Shown here in pieces: positions 1-9,194 of a stretch of 64,000 nt of DNA; position 1 is the first letter of the stretch; every line of letters begins with the position of its first letter. The notes under the pieces were generated by a model. The model was not told the DNA's origin. It did no database searches and worked only from the letters and a program-made list of their open reading frames with translations. Made by a program: the position numbers and the translations under genes. Source of the DNA: Staphylococcus edaphicus (GTDB lineage: Bacteria > Bacillota > Bacilli > Staphylococcales > Staphylococcaceae); the NCBI RefSeq assembly GCF_002614725.1, contig NZ_MRZN01000001.1, positions 124,001 to 188,000 on the forward strand, given 5' to 3'.

Positions 1-1
1 A

Positions 2-283
2 CAAAATGCGAAAGATATTGCTAGTCAAATCAGTTCAAAAGCAGGCGAAACTTATAATGAAGTAAAACAAGATCCAAAAGGTTATGCTTCTAAAGTGAAA
101 CAGGATCCAAAAGGCTTTATAAACGAACAAAAAGATCGTTTCTCAAATGTTACGGAACAAGAAGAAGAACATATTGATGAAGCAAGATTTACTGATGAAG
201 GTGCAGCTGATCCTTCAAACAACCTACGTGTTGTAACGGAAGAAGAATTGAAAAAAAACAGTAATAAAAATGACAATAAATAA
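2..283 (+). CDS. YtxH-like hypothetical protein, C-terminal part
   Basis: The open frame enters from the left edge, so the N-terminus is missing. The visible 93 residues are hydrophilic. They contain two copies of a QDPKG motif spaced about 11 residues apart and an acidic then lysine-rich tail. This composition fits the C-terminal part of YtxH or gas-vesicle-like stress proteins that are common upstream of pepV in staphylococci. No catalytic motif is visible and the function is unknown. A strong terminator follows 24 bases after the stop codon, so it ends its own transcript. Confidence 0.6.
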   Translation, partial: QNAKDIASQISSKAGETYNEVKQDPKGYASKVKQDPKGFINEQKDRFSNVTEQEEEHIDEARFTDEGAADPSNNLRVVTEEELKKNSNKNDNK

Positions 284-306
284 GACGTTGTTATACGTGA
301 GTTTTT

Positions 307-336
307 AACCTAGTTCAAATTTGAACTAGGTTTTTT
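307..336 (+). terminator. Intrinsic terminator after the YtxH-like gene
   Basis: A perfect 26-base palindrome (307-332, arms AACCTAGTTCAAA) runs straight into six T residues. It is strong on the plus strand and separates the preceding gene from pepV. Confidence 0.85.
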
Positions 337-501
337 CTATTAATACAGTTAACTGATTTATTAATAGAAAGCGCTTTAACTGTTTTGTGAACAATCATAA
401 CAGTTAATTTTTTGTCATATTAACTACATCTTACTGTAGTTTCTACATTACTTCATGTAAAATATTAAATATATAAGTTATAAGAAGGAAGTTGATTGTA
501 T

Positions 502-1911
502 ATGTGGAGAGACAAAGTAAAAGAATATGAAGAGCTAATATTAGAAGATTTGAATGGTTTACTTTCTATTGAAAGTGTAAGAGATGACAATAAAGCTTCA
601 GCAGAGAATCCAGTGGGACCTGGACCAAGACAAGCTTTGGATTACATGTATAAAATTGCTGAACGGGATGGCTTTGGAACACATGATGTTGATCATATCG
701 CTGGACGTATTGAAGCCGGGAGTGGTGATGACGTGTTTGGTATTCTGTGTCACGTCGATGTTGTACCTGCAGGTGAAGGATGGGATTCAGATCCATTTAA
801 TCCAGTAGTAACTGATGATAAAATTGTTGCTCGTGGTACTTTAGATGACAAAGGGCCTACAATTGCAGCATATTACGCAGTCAAAATTTTAAATGAAATG
901 AATGTAAACTGGAAGAAACGTATACATATTATCATAGGAACAGATGAAGAATCTGATTGGAAATGTACAGAACGCTATTTCCAAACTGAGGAAATGCCTA
1001 AATTAGGCTTCGCACCTGATGCTGAATTTCCTGCTATTCATGGCGAAAAAGGGATAAGTACGTTTGATGTCATTCAAAATAAAAAAGCAGATGATCAAGA
1101 TGAACCAGAATATGAATTACGTTCATTTGCATCTGGTCAAAGATATAACATGGTTCCTGATGAAGCGATTGCCAATGTTGCTGTTAAGGAAAATATGACT
1201 GATGTCATTCAAAACTTTGAACAATATCTTAATGAACATGATGTTGAAGGTGAGAGCGTTGTCGATAGTGGTATCTTAGTGCTTAAAGTTCAAGGCAAAG
1301 CTGTGCACGGCATGGATCCATCGATAGGTGTAAATGCTGGGTTATATCTCCTTAATTTCCTTACAACATTAGATTTAGATAAAACTGCTGCAAATTTCGT
1401 AGCCTTTAGTGAACAATATTTATTTGAATCTCATTTTGGTGAAAAAATGGGTATGAAATTCCATACTGATGTAATGGGTGACGTGACAACAAATATTGGT
1501 GTTATTTCTTATGATAATCAAAATGGTGGTAAGTTTGGAATTAACTTAAGATATCCTGAAGGTTTTGAATTTGATGAAGCATTAGCAAGATTTAAAGAAG
1601 AAATAAAATCGCTAGGGTTTTCAATTGAATTAGGTAAAAACCAAACACCACATTATGTGGAAAAAGATGACCCATTTGTGCAAAGCTTAGTCCAAGCATA
1701 TCGCAACCAAACTGGTGATGACACAGAACCATATACGATTGGTGGCGGCACTTACGCACGTAACCTTGATAAAGGTGTAGCATTTGGCGCAATGTTCAGT
1801 GATTCTGAAGATTTAATGCATCAAAAAAATGAATATATAACTAAAAAGCAATTATTTAATGCAACAAGTATTTATTTAGAATCATTATATAAATTGTGCG
1901 TGGAGGAATAA
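502..1911 (+). CDS. pepV: Dipeptidase PepV (M20 family)
   Basis: Zinc dipeptidase that cleaves a wide range of dipeptides in the cytoplasm. The 469 residues show M20 metal motifs in order: [17 protein letters not shown] and GTDEESDW, with the late GGGTYARNL segment that supplies another ligand. The ATG at 502 gives the usual 469-residue length and lies 10 bases after the AAGGAAG ribosome site. An in-frame TTG at 496 is a less likely start because it is only 4 bases from that site. Two bases after its stop begins dat, so the pair is probably an operon that supplies and interconverts amino acids from peptides. Confidence 0.95.
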   Translation: MWRDKVKEYEELILEDLNGLLSIESVRDDNKASAENPVGPGPRQALDYMYKIAERDGFGTHDVDHIAGRIEAGSGDDVFGILCHVDVVPAGEGWDSDPFNPVVTDDKIVARGTLDDKGPTIAAYYAVKILNEMNVNWKKRIHIIIGTDEESDWKCTERYFQTEEMPKLGFAPDAEFPAIHGEKGISTFDVIQNKKADDQDEPEYELRSFASGQRYNMVPDEAIANVAVKENMTDVIQNFEQYLNEHDVEGESVVDSGILVLKVQGKAVHGMDPSIGVNAGLYLLNFLTTLDLDKTAANFVAFSEQYLFESHFGEKMGMKFHTDVMGDVTTNIGVISYDNQNGGKFGINLRYPEGFEFDEALARFKEEIKSLGFSIELGKNQTPHYVEKDDPFVQSLVQAYRNQTGDDTEPYTIGGGTYARNLDKGVAFGAMFSDSEDLMHQKNEYITKKQLFNATSIYLESLYKLCVEE

Positions 1912-1913
1912 AT

Positions 1914-2759
1914 ATGACAAAAGTATTAATAAATGAACAACTCGTTGACGAACAAGATGCAAAAGTACCATATAATGATAGGGGCTATGTATTTGGCGAT
2001 GGTATTTATGAATATATTAGAGTGTATGATAATAGTGTTTTTACAGCAAAAGCGCATTTTGAAAGATTATTGCGCAGTGCAAAAGAAATTGGTCTTGAAT
2101 TAAAATATAACGTAGAAGAACTTTCTGAATTAATACAGGAATTATTATCGGCAAATGGCGTGATTAACGGGGGAGTTTATATTCAAGTAACACGTGGTGC
2201 TGCACCACGTGATCATGCATTTCCGACACCTTCAATCGAAACAAATATAATGGCATTCACAAAATCTTATGACCGTCCGTATAAATCATTAGAAGAAGGT
2301 ATAAATGCTATTACAACAGAAGACATTCGTTGGATGAGATGTGATATTAAAAGTTTAAACCTATTAGGGAATGTATTGGCTAAAGAATACGCAGTAAAAT
2401 ATAACGCTCAAGAAGCCATACAACACCGTGGAGATATTGTCACCGAAGGATCGTCAAGTAATGTGTATGCAATTAAAGACGGTGAAATTTATACGCATCC
2501 AGTTAACAATTATATTCTCAATGGTATCACGCGGATGGTAATTAAATCGGTTGCTGACGATAAGGGGATACCATTTAACGAAGAAACATTTACTTTAGAT
2601 TTCTTGAAAAATTCAGATGAAATTATCGTATCGAGTACGTCTATAGAAGTTATGCCAGTTGTTAAATTAAATGGTGAAAGCGTAGGCGAAGGTAAAGTAG
2701 GTGCTATCACTAAATCCCTGCAAGAAGGATTCAATAATTACATTGATAAACATAGCTAA
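1914..2759 (+). CDS. dat: D-alanine (D-amino acid) aminotransferase
   Basis: PLP-dependent class IV transaminase that interconverts D-alanine and 2-oxoglutarate with pyruvate and D-glutamate, feeding the D-Ala and D-Glu pools of peptidoglycan. The 281 residues begin with the family's [17 protein letters not shown] block. The PLP lysine is K146 in [12 protein letters not shown], followed by VTEGSSSN, which binds the cofactor. GGAGG at 1902-1906, inside the end of pepV, places the start at 1914. The gene is tightly coupled to pepV. A candidate promoter (TATAAT at 2813) for the next unit lies downstream. Confidence 0.95.
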   Translation: MTKVLINEQLVDEQDAKVPYNDRGYVFGDGIYEYIRVYDNSVFTAKAHFERLLRSAKEIGLELKYNVEELSELIQELLSANGVINGGVYIQVTRGAAPRDHAFPTPSIETNIMAFTKSYDRPYKSLEEGINAITTEDIRWMRCDIKSLNLLGNVLAKEYAVKYNAQEAIQHRGDIVTEGSSSNVYAIKDGEIYTHPVNNYILNGITRMVIKSVADDKGIPFNEETFTLDFLKNSDEIIVSSTSIEVMPVVKLNGESVGEGKVGAITKSLQEGFNNYIDKHS

Positions 2760-3163
2760 TAATTTCTATAAAATGGATGTAAAATATAGCAAAAATTCAT
2801 ACTGAATTATGTTATAATGCTAACTGAGCCGTTTAAAAGAAACTAATAGAAATTAGAAAGTAAAAAGTGACTTTTTGTTTCTCATTATTGGTTGAAATTA
2901 GTACCCAAACATTATAAAATCTTTTATGAGTCTTGAAATGAAATCAGCAAAATTTCTTGAAAAAAGATAGAGAAATATTAAAAAATATTCTCAGTTTGGG
3001 TTCGTTTTATGGTATGCTATAAAAGTTACTATAATTTGAAAAACAGTTATTTATAAATTTAAAAATCAACTTGAATCGCATGGGACATTATGCTGGTCAT
3101 GCTAATTGAGACAGTATAAATTTCGATTAAAGTTTATAAAATTTACTATGAAAATGATTATAT
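2760..3163 (+). other. Long non-coding stretch before the ytmP-like gene; possible structured RNAs
   Basis: About 400 bases without a credible gene. A TATAAT at 2813-2818 lacks a clear -35 box. ACCCAAAC (2903-2910) can pair with GTTTGGGT (2994-3001), which is followed by TTCGTTTT, so a small RNA could end there. TGCTATAAA at 3015-3023 resembles an extended -10 promoter. Further down, GCATG (3078-3082) can pair with CATGC (3098-3102). None of this is proof of an RNA gene. Confidence 0.35.
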
Positions 3164-3198
3164 ATGGCTCTCGAAAAATGCTTTTCTGGAGCCATTTT
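3164..3198 (+). terminator. Terminator-like hairpin just upstream of the ytmP-like gene
   Basis: Outer arms ATGGCTC (3164-3170) and GAGCCAT (3189-3195) enclose inner arms GAAAA and TTTTC, and the hairpin ends in TTTTC. It sits 12 bases before the ribosome site of the next gene, with a long leader before it. It may act as an attenuator rather than as the end of a gene. Confidence 0.55.
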
Positions 3199-3222
3199 CT
3201 AATTGAAAGTGAGGTGAACGTG

Positions 3223-4014
3223 TTGGAGCAGTTTTATCAATTGGGATGGACGCTTGACTCAGCAGGCGGTGCATCGGGTGAAGCATATATGGCCGAGCAA
3301 GATGGGCAAAAATTATTCTTAAAAAGAAATTCAAATCCATTTATTGCAGCTTTATCTGCCGAAGGTATTGTGCCTAAACTTGTATGGACAAAACGCATAG
3401 AAACTGGTGAAGTCGTAACAGCACAACATTGGAAAAATGGTAGAGAACTTACTTTCAATGAAATGCATGAGCAACGTGTAGCGAATTTATTGAAAAAAAT
3501 TCATAGTTCGAAAACATTGTTAAATATGTTAAAACGTATGGAAATGGAACCTATTACGCCAGATATTTTACTGAATAAAATTAATGCATCGTTATCAAGA
3601 GATGTATTAACACATCATGTCGTGAGAAAAGCATTAACTTATTTAGAAGATCATATGCCCAACTTAGATCCTCGTTTCTTTACAGTTGTCCATGGTGATG
3701 TTAATCATAATAATTGGTTACTATCGGATCATGACGAGTTATACCTCGTTGATTGGGAAGGTGCAATGATTGCTGACCCCGCAATTGATTTAGGCATGCT
3801 GCTATACAATTACGTTCCAGAAAAGAAATGGCCAGAATGGCTCAACGTGTATGGTACAAAAGATTCAATGGATTTACAAAAACGTATGAAGTGGTACACG
3901 GCTGTGCAATCTATTGGTATGGTTCAATGGTATGAAGAACAAAAGCGTTATAAAGATATGAATATGTGGTTGAACTTTTTAAACGAAGTAATGAAGAATA
4001 ATGCTTTTATATAA
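3223..4014 (+). CDS. YtmP-like aminoglycoside/choline kinase-fold phosphotransferase
   Basis: 263-residue protein of the protein-kinase-like APH/choline kinase superfamily. The Brenner-type loop HGDVNHNNWLL supplies the catalytic Asp and Asn, and LVDWEGAMIADPAIDLG is the DFG-equivalent metal-binding segment. The substrate is unknown. The TTG at 3223 has GAGGTG six bases upstream; a GTG at 3220 is too close and the longer upstream frame is leader sequence. TrmB follows after 12 bases, so both are likely co-transcribed, as in other Firmicutes (ytmP-trmB). Confidence 0.8.
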   Translation: MEQFYQLGWTLDSAGGASGEAYMAEQDGQKLFLKRNSNPFIAALSAEGIVPKLVWTKRIETGEVVTAQHWKNGRELTFNEMHEQRVANLLKKIHSSKTLLNMLKRMEMEPITPDILLNKINASLSRDVLTHHVVRKALTYLEDHMPNLDPRFFTVVHGDVNHNNWLLSDHDELYLVDWEGAMIADPAIDLGMLLYNYVPEKKWPEWLNVYGTKDSMDLQKRMKWYTAVQSIGMVQWYEEQKRYKDMNMWLNFLNEVMKNNAFI

Positions 4015-4026
4015 GGAGTTATCAAA

Positions 4027-4662
4027 ATGAGAATGCGCTATAAGCCTTGGGCAGAAGACTACTTGAAAAAAGAACCGAATATAGTTGATATTGATGGTAG
4101 TCATGCAGGGCAAATCAGTGAGTGGTTTGATAATGACCAACCGATTTATATAGAGGTTGGATCAGGCATGGGTCAATTCATAACTTCACTTGCAGCAAAG
4201 CATCCAGAAATAAATTTTATCTCAATGGAACGAGAAAAAAGCGTTATGATAAAAGTATTAGACAAAGTCATCGAACAAGGTTTGACTAATATTAAATTAA
4301 TTTGTAACGATGCTATTGAGCTGAATGAATATTTCAATGACGGTGAAGTAGATAGACTTTACTTGAATTTTTCTGATCCATGGCCCAAAAAGAGACACAC
4401 CAAACGTCGCTTAACTTATAAAACATATCTTGCGTTGTATAAGCAAATTTTAAAAGACGATGGAGAAATCCACTTTAAAACAGATAATCGTGGTCTATTT
4501 GCGTATAGCTTAGAAAGTATGTCACAATTTGGCATGTACTTTACAAAAATTAACTTGAATTTGCATGAAGAAGATAATGAAGATAATATTGAGACTGAAT
4601 ATGAAAGAAAATTTTCTGATAAAGGTTCAAGGATTTACCGTATGGAAGCCCAATTTCATTAA
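4027..4662 (+). CDS. trmB: tRNA (guanine-N7)-methyltransferase
   Basis: SAM-dependent enzyme that makes m7G46 in the variable loop of tRNA. The 211 residues show the SAM site [11 protein letters not shown], the ISMEREKS segment and the family-specific [16 protein letters not shown] motif, whose Asp and basic residues contact tRNA. The start ATG has AAGGAG eight bases upstream. It is the second gene of the ytmP-trmB unit and is closed by a terminator. Confidence 0.96.
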   Translation: MRMRYKPWAEDYLKKEPNIVDIDGSHAGQISEWFDNDQPIYIEVGSGMGQFITSLAAKHPEINFISMEREKSVMIKVLDKVIEQGLTNIKLICNDAIELNEYFNDGEVDRLYLNFSDPWPKKRHTKRRLTYKTYLALYKQILKDDGEIHFKTDNRGLFAYSLESMSQFGMYFTKINLNLHEEDNEDNIETEYERKFSDKGSRIYRMEAQFH

Positions 4663-4679
4663 CTATTATCATTCATTTA

Positions 4680-4712
4680 AATTGATAGGACATAAGTTCT
4701 ATCAATTTTTTT
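4680..4712 (+). terminator. Terminator after trmB
   Basis: Arms AATTGATAG (4680-4688) and CTATCAATT (4699-4707) are followed by a run of seven T residues. Confidence 0.85.
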
Positions 4713-4849
4713 ATGTTTAATTTTGTATACAGGTTAAATGATAAAGCAATTCAGTGCATATTAGGTCCATTGTTTTACCTAGCGCTTTATTTGTATTACT
4801 ATAATTGATAAGTAGAAATCGCGTTTGAATGTTTATGAGGAGGAATACA

Positions 4850-5680
4850 ATGATGAAATTAGGGGATTTTCGTATACATTATTTAAATGGTGGTATTACC
4901 AATATTGATGGCGGCGCTATGTTTGGTGTAGTGCCCAAGGCTTTATGGACTAAAAAATACGAAGTAAATGATAAAAATCAAATTCCATTGCCAACGCACC
5001 CAATATTGATTCAAGCAGGTGACTTAAATGTCATGATAGATACAGGCATAGGTCTGGGGAAATTAACAGATAAAGAACGTAGGAATTTTGGAGTTAATTA
5101 TGAAAGTTATATTAAGCAAGATTTAAGTGCATTGGATTTAACACCTGAAGATATTGATTATATCTTAATGACACATTTACATTTTGATCATGCTTCTGGG
5201 TTAACAGATAATGATGGTAATGCCACTTTCACCAATGCTGTGCATGTTATTCAACAAGATGAATGGCATGAATTTCAAAGTCCTAATATACGTAGTAAAT
5301 CCACTTATTGGCCAAAAAATAACGGTGACTTTCAAAAAAAATTGTTATTGTTTGAACATAAAATAGAAGTGTTACCAGGTATTACGATGATTCATACCGG
5401 TGGACATAGTTTTGGACATTCGATTATAACAATTGAAAGTAATAATGAAAAAGCAGTCCATATGGGGGATATTTTTCCAACGACTGCACATAGAAATCCA
5501 TTGTGGGTAACTGCTTATGACGATTATCCTATGCAATCAATTAGAGAAAAAGAACGATTAATTTCACAATATATTCATCAAAATTATTGGTTCTTATATT
5601 ATCATGACGTTAATTATTTTGCAGTGAAATATGATAAGCAAACGCTGTCTGAAATCGAAACATTTATATCTAGAAATTAA
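4850..5680 (+). CDS. Metallo-beta-lactamase-fold hydrolase, YtnP/lactonase-like
   Basis: 276-residue hydrolase of the MBL superfamily. The dinuclear zinc motif is THLHFDHASG, and further ligands lie in IHTGGHSFGHS and HMGDIFPT. The N-terminal FRIHYLNGGITNIDGGAMFG and general layout match the YtnP group, whose B. subtilis member degrades quorum lactone-like signals. The true substrate here is not known. GAGGAGG at 4837-4843 fixes the ATG at 4850. It appears to be a single-gene unit, convergent with the PepSY gene, and the two are separated by a long hairpin. Confidence 0.8.
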   Translation: MMKLGDFRIHYLNGGITNIDGGAMFGVVPKALWTKKYEVNDKNQIPLPTHPILIQAGDLNVMIDTGIGLGKLTDKERRNFGVNYESYIKQDLSALDLTPEDIDYILMTHLHFDHASGLTDNDGNATFTNAVHVIQQDEWHEFQSPNIRSKSTYWPKNNGDFQKKLLLFEHKIEVLPGITMIHTGGHSFGHSIITIESNNEKAVHMGDIFPTTAHRNPLWVTAYDDYPMQSIREKERLISQYIHQNYWFLYYHDVNYFAVKYDKQTLSEIETFISRN

Positions 5681-5681
5681 A

Positions 5682-5767
5682 AAGGTTAAAGCACAAGATT
5701 TACATGGTATTAAATTGTATGCAAAGTTAGCATGTCTTTAATATCGTGTATTTATAGCTTTAACCTT
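5682..5767. terminator. Long multi-stem hairpin between convergent genes
   Basis: Outer arms AAGGTTAAAGC (5682-5692) and GCTTTAACCTT (5757-5767), middle arms GGTATTAAA (5706-5714) and TTTAATATC (5737-5745) and inner ATGC/GCAT arms stack into one extended hairpin. It lies between the stop codons of two converging genes and probably ends transcription from both sides. Confidence 0.55.
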
Positions 5768-5773
5768 CTATTG

Positions 5774-6088
5774 TTAACATTCAATAATATCTAGTATATC
5801 ACCCGTTTTTGCATCAACATAAAAGTCATAATATGCAAGTGTGTCATTGCTTCGTGTGGTAATACCACCTTGGAACGCAATGTGATTTGAATCGGATTTT
5901 GTATACGTTATGGGTGCTTTTAATATATATGATCCAATGACATTCATAAAGTACGTTTTTACTTCAGATGTAATTTTTTCAGGATCCTGATATTGTAGAT
6001 GCTCTCGACGTTTATAAATACAAATTAATCCGACAACAGTTGTTAGTGAAATAAAAGAGATAATGAACCAACTTTTTTTATTCAACAT
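5774..6088 (-). CDS. PepSY-domain membrane-anchored protein
   Basis: Small protein of 104 residues. A lysine-bearing N-terminus precedes one transmembrane segment at about residues 7-24, and the rest should lie outside the cell. The C-terminal half ends with YYDFYVDAKTGDILDIIE, a typical PepSY/peptidase-propeptide signature. PepSY domains are thought to inhibit or modulate secreted proteases, but no partner is visible here. The ATG at 6088 lies 11 bases after GGGGG; upstream in-frame codons lack a ribosome site. Confidence 0.7.
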   Translation of the reverse strand: MLNKKSWFIISFISLTTVVGLICIYKRREHLQYQDPEKITSEVKTYFMNVIGSYILKAPITYTKSDSNHIAFQGGITTRSNDTLAYYDFYVDAKTGDILDIIEC

Positions 6089-6170
6089 AACACAGTCAAC
6101 CCCCAATAAAGTCATATTAATAGTTTACCACAACGAAGATGATATAATAAATATTAAGGAGTGAGTGACG

Positions 6171-7247
6171 TTGAATATAGATAAAAACAAAACATTAAAC
6201 AGAATGAAAACATTAACAGAATTACATGGAGTTGCAGGTTTTGAAGAAAATGTAAAAGCGTATTTGAAATCAGAAATGGAACCATTTGTAGATGACTTTG
6301 TTTATAATCGAATGGGTGGATTCTATGGTGTTAAAAGATCAAAGTCAAATCATCCTAAACGAATCATGGTTGCAGCGCATATGGATGAAATTGGTTTTAT
6401 GATTACAAATATTGCATCAAACGGTATGATCCAATTTACCAATATAGGTGGTGTAGCAACTGATATCTGGCAAGGTCAACGCCTAAAAGTAAGATCTAGA
6501 AATAATGAGGAAATTACAGGTATTGTTGCTAATATTCCAAAACACTTTAGAACTGGAAATGAAGGCGCTCCAAAGATTGAAGACTTATTATTAGATATTG
6601 GTGCAGAAAATGCTGAAGAAGTGTCAGCACGTGGCATCGCAATTGGCGATACTATAGCTCCTGACACACCATTCACACAACTTTCAGAACATCGGTTTGC
6701 AAGTAAAGCTTGGGATAATCGTTATGGCTGTTTGATTGGTATTGAGCTACTAGAATTACTAAAAGACGTTGAATTAGACTTCGACTTATTTGTAGGTGCA
6801 AATGTACAAGAAGAAGTAGGTTTAAGAGGTGCAAGTGCTGCTGTAGAATTGATAGATCCTGATGTGGCGTTTGTAGTCGACTGTTCACCAGCAAATGATA
6901 TGAAAGGTAAACAAAATTTATCTGGTGAATTAGCTGGAGGGACTTTAATTAGAATTAAAGATGGTACGATGCTACTTAGACCTACATTTAGAGACTATTT
7001 ACTTGACTTAGCAACACAATTTGATATCAAACATCAATATTATATTTCACCTGGTGGCACTGATGGTGGAGAAATCCACAAAGCGAAATTAGGGATACCT
7101 ACAGCAGTGATAGGCGTGTGTGCTCGCTATATTCATAGTACAAATGCCGTATTTGATATTAGAGATTATGAAGCGGCTAAAAGTTTGTTAGAACAATCGG
7201 TTAGACATTTAAGTGAAGACAAAATTGAAGCGCTGCAATATAAATAA
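6171..7247 (+). CDS. M42-family aminopeptidase
   Basis: Cytoplasmic metallo-aminopeptidase of family M42 (the group including PepA/TET-like and YtoP proteins) that removes N-terminal residues from peptides. In 358 residues the metal ligands appear in order: AAHMDEIGFM, AWDNRYGC, VQEEVGLRG with the catalytic glutamates, VVDCSPAND and the late ARYIHSTNAVFD histidine. AAGGAG at 6156-6161 fits the TTG at 6171 (nine bases) better than the GTG at 6165 (three bases). A thioredoxin-like gene follows after 15 bases, so they likely share a transcript. Confidence 0.88.
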   Translation: MNIDKNKTLNRMKTLTELHGVAGFEENVKAYLKSEMEPFVDDFVYNRMGGFYGVKRSKSNHPKRIMVAAHMDEIGFMITNIASNGMIQFTNIGGVATDIWQGQRLKVRSRNNEEITGIVANIPKHFRTGNEGAPKIEDLLLDIGAENAEEVSARGIAIGDTIAPDTPFTQLSEHRFASKAWDNRYGCLIGIELLELLKDVELDFDLFVGANVQEEVGLRGASAAVELIDPDVAFVVDCSPANDMKGKQNLSGELAGGTLIRIKDGTMLLRPTFRDYLLDLATQFDIKHQYYISPGGTDGGEIHKAKLGIPTAVIGVCARYIHSTNAVFDIRDYEAAKSLLEQSVRHLSEDKIEALQYK

Positions 7248-7262
7248 AAAAGGAGCGATATC

Positions 7263-7571
7263 ATGCAACAATTGGCAAGTGAGCAACAATTTGATACTTT
7301 AAAGAATGAGCAAACAGTGTTTTTATTTACGGCAGATTGGTGCCCAGATTGCAAAGTGATCGAACCTGAGTTGCCTCAATTAGAAGCTAAGTATACAAAT
7401 TATAATTTTATTTCAATTGATAGAGATAAATTTATTGATATCTGTGTAGATTATGGCATCATGGGTATTCCAAGTTTTCTCGTGTTTCGTAATGGTGAAC
7501 AAATTGGAAGTTATATAGGAAAAGAACGCAAATCTATCGAACAAATTGATCAATTTTTAGCATCTTTATAA
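7263..7571 (+). CDS. Thioredoxin-like protein (YtpP type)
   Basis: 102-residue thioredoxin-fold protein with the redox pair C27-C30 in DWCPDC, a variant of the usual WCGPC, and the conserved cis-proline in GIPSFLVFRNG. It probably reduces disulfides in the cytoplasm; its natural partners are unknown. It is preceded by AAAGGAG. It shares a unit with the M42 peptidase and ends at a strong terminator. The CPDC motif sets it apart from the main thioredoxin TrxA. Confidence 0.85.
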   Translation: MQQLASEQQFDTLKNEQTVFLFTADWCPDCKVIEPELPQLEAKYTNYNFISIDRDKFIDICVDYGIMGIPSFLVFRNGEQIGSYIGKERKSIEQIDQFLASL

Positions 7572-7614
7572 ATGAAATGTATTCGGTAATAAATTAAATT
7601 TAAATTATAAAAAT

Positions 7615-7660
7615 ATATACCCTTAGAACGCACATTTTTTCTGTTCCTAAGGGTATATTT
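7615..7660 (+). terminator. Terminator after the thioredoxin-like gene
   Basis: Arms ATATACCCTTA (7615-7625) and TAAGGGTATAT (7648-7658), extended by GAAC/GTTC, form a long hairpin ending in TTT. Confidence 0.75.
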
Positions 7661-7701
7661 ATTGTAAACTATAGTAAGGCACGTAAATAGGAGTGTTAAT
7701 C

Positions 7702-8565
7702 ATGAATGTCTTTCAAATGAGAGATAAATTAAAAGAAAGATTAAATCATCTAGATGTGAAATTTAGTTTCAATCGTGAAGAAGAAACGCTACGTATTTCT
7801 AGAATTGATAATGGAAAAGGTGTTACTGTTAAAATTAATCCAATAGTAGCTAAATATAAATCTCAAAAAGAAAAAATTGTAGATGAAATTGTCTATTATG
7901 TAGAAGAAGCTGTCGAACAAATGAATGGGGAGACACTAGAAAATAAGGATGATATCCATATTATGCCAGTGTTAAGATCTCCTAGTTTTGATAAGAAGGA
8001 TAAAAATGGCAATTTATTCGTAATAGACAAGCATACGGCAGAAACAAATATTTATTATGCGGTTGATTTAGGTAAGTCATATCGCCTAATTGATGAAACT
8101 ATGCTGAAACAATTAAATCTAACAAAGCAACAATTAAAAGAAATGGCACTGTTTAATGTGAGAAAATTAGAAAATAAGTATACAACCGATGAAGTTAAAG
8201 GTAATATTTTTTATTTTGTTAATTCGAATGATGGTTATGATGCGAGCAGAATTTTAAACACATCATTTTTAAATGATATACAAGACCAATGTGAAGGAGA
8301 AATGTTAGTAGCTGTACCACATCAAGATGTACTCATTATTGCTGATATACGCAATAAAACGGGTTACGATGTCATGGCGCATCTAACAATGGAATTTTTT
8401 ACAAAAGGTTTAGTTCCAATTACATCACTCTCTCTAGGTTATGATAAAGGCCACTTTGAACCAATTTTCATTTTAGGTAAAAATAATAAACAAAAAAGAG
8501 ACCCTAACGTTATTCAAAGATTAGAAGCTACAAGGAAACAATACGAGAACAAAGATAAGAAATAA
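7702..8565 (+). CDS. DUF1444 (UPF0354) family protein
   Basis: 287-residue soluble protein of the DUF1444 family, conserved through staphylococci and bacilli (YtpQ in B. subtilis). It has no signal peptide or membrane segment. Conserved blocks visible here include [20 protein letters not shown] and [14 protein letters not shown]. No enzymatic motif is recognised and the function is unknown. The ATG at 7702 has GGAG eight bases upstream; an in-frame GTG at 7693 overlaps that site. It is the first gene of a close series with the tRNA-binding-domain gene and sftA. Confidence 0.85.
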   Translation: MNVFQMRDKLKERLNHLDVKFSFNREEETLRISRIDNGKGVTVKINPIVAKYKSQKEKIVDEIVYYVEEAVEQMNGETLENKDDIHIMPVLRSPSFDKKDKNGNLFVIDKHTAETNIYYAVDLGKSYRLIDETMLKQLNLTKQQLKEMALFNVRKLENKYTTDEVKGNIFYFVNSNDGYDASRILNTSFLNDIQDQCEGEMLVAVPHQDVLIIADIRNKTGYDVMAHLTMEFFTKGLVPITSLSLGYDKGHFEPIFILGKNNKQKRDPNVIQRLEATRKQYENKDKK

Positions 8566-8578
8566 GGAGTAATTAAAT

Positions 8579-9178
8579 ATGAATTTATTTTACAATAAAG
8601 AAGCAGTCGGAGATGTGGCTTTCTTACAAATCAATCCTGCAGAAGGTAATTACAATTATGTAATGCAAGGCGACATAGTTGAAATACAACTTGACGGTGA
8701 AGTTGTTGGTTATAATATCTTTAATGCATCAAATCAAACATCTATTTCAGGTAATGGCCATATCAAATTAACTGAAACATTAGTCAGTGAATTCCAAAAA
8801 GCGATTGAAGCTGCTGGTTTCAATTATAGACTCGATGTAGATTTTTCACCTAAATTTGTAGTGGGCTACGTAGAAACAAAAGATAAGCACCCTGATGCAG
8901 ATAAATTAAGTGTTTTAAGTGTGGACGTTGCAACTGAAAAATTACAAATTGTCTGTGGTGCTTCTAATATCGATGCTGGACAAAAAGTAGTTGTGGCAAA
9001 AGTTGGTGCAGTTATGCCAAGTGGTATGGTAATTAAAGATGCTGAACTAAGAGGTGTTGCATCAAGTGGTATGATTTGTTCAATGAAAGAATTAGATTTG
9101 CCCAATGCACCACAAGAAAAAGGCATTATGGTCTTAAGTGATGACTATACTGTTGGACAATCATTTTTTGAAGAATAA
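8579..9178 (+). CDS. YtpR family tRNA-binding-domain protein
   Basis: 199-residue protein. The N-terminal third is a DUF4479-type domain. Residues from about 90 onward form an EMAP/Arc1p-like OB-fold tRNA-binding domain: [38 protein letters not shown] and [10 protein letters not shown] are hallmark strands, shared with the N-terminus of PheT. It presumably binds RNA or assists a synthetase; no specific role is established. AAGGAG precedes the ATG. It lies 13 bases after the DUF1444 gene and 16 before sftA, matching the ytpQRS order of B. subtilis. Confidence 0.88.
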   Translation: MNLFYNKEAVGDVAFLQINPAEGNYNYVMQGDIVEIQLDGEVVGYNIFNASNQTSISGNGHIKLTETLVSEFQKAIEAAGFNYRLDVDFSPKFVVGYVETKDKHPDADKLSVLSVDVATEKLQIVCGASNIDAGQKVVVAKVGAVMPSGMVIKDAELRGVASSGMICSMKELDLPNAPQEKGIMVLSDDYTVGQSFFEE

Positions 9179-9194
9179 AAGGAGGTAATGTAGT

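Noticed and set aside
366-380. cre-like AGAAAGCGCTTTAA upstream of pepV
   Set aside because: The core matches but the outer TG and CA positions are mostly wrong, and no promoter could be placed beside it.
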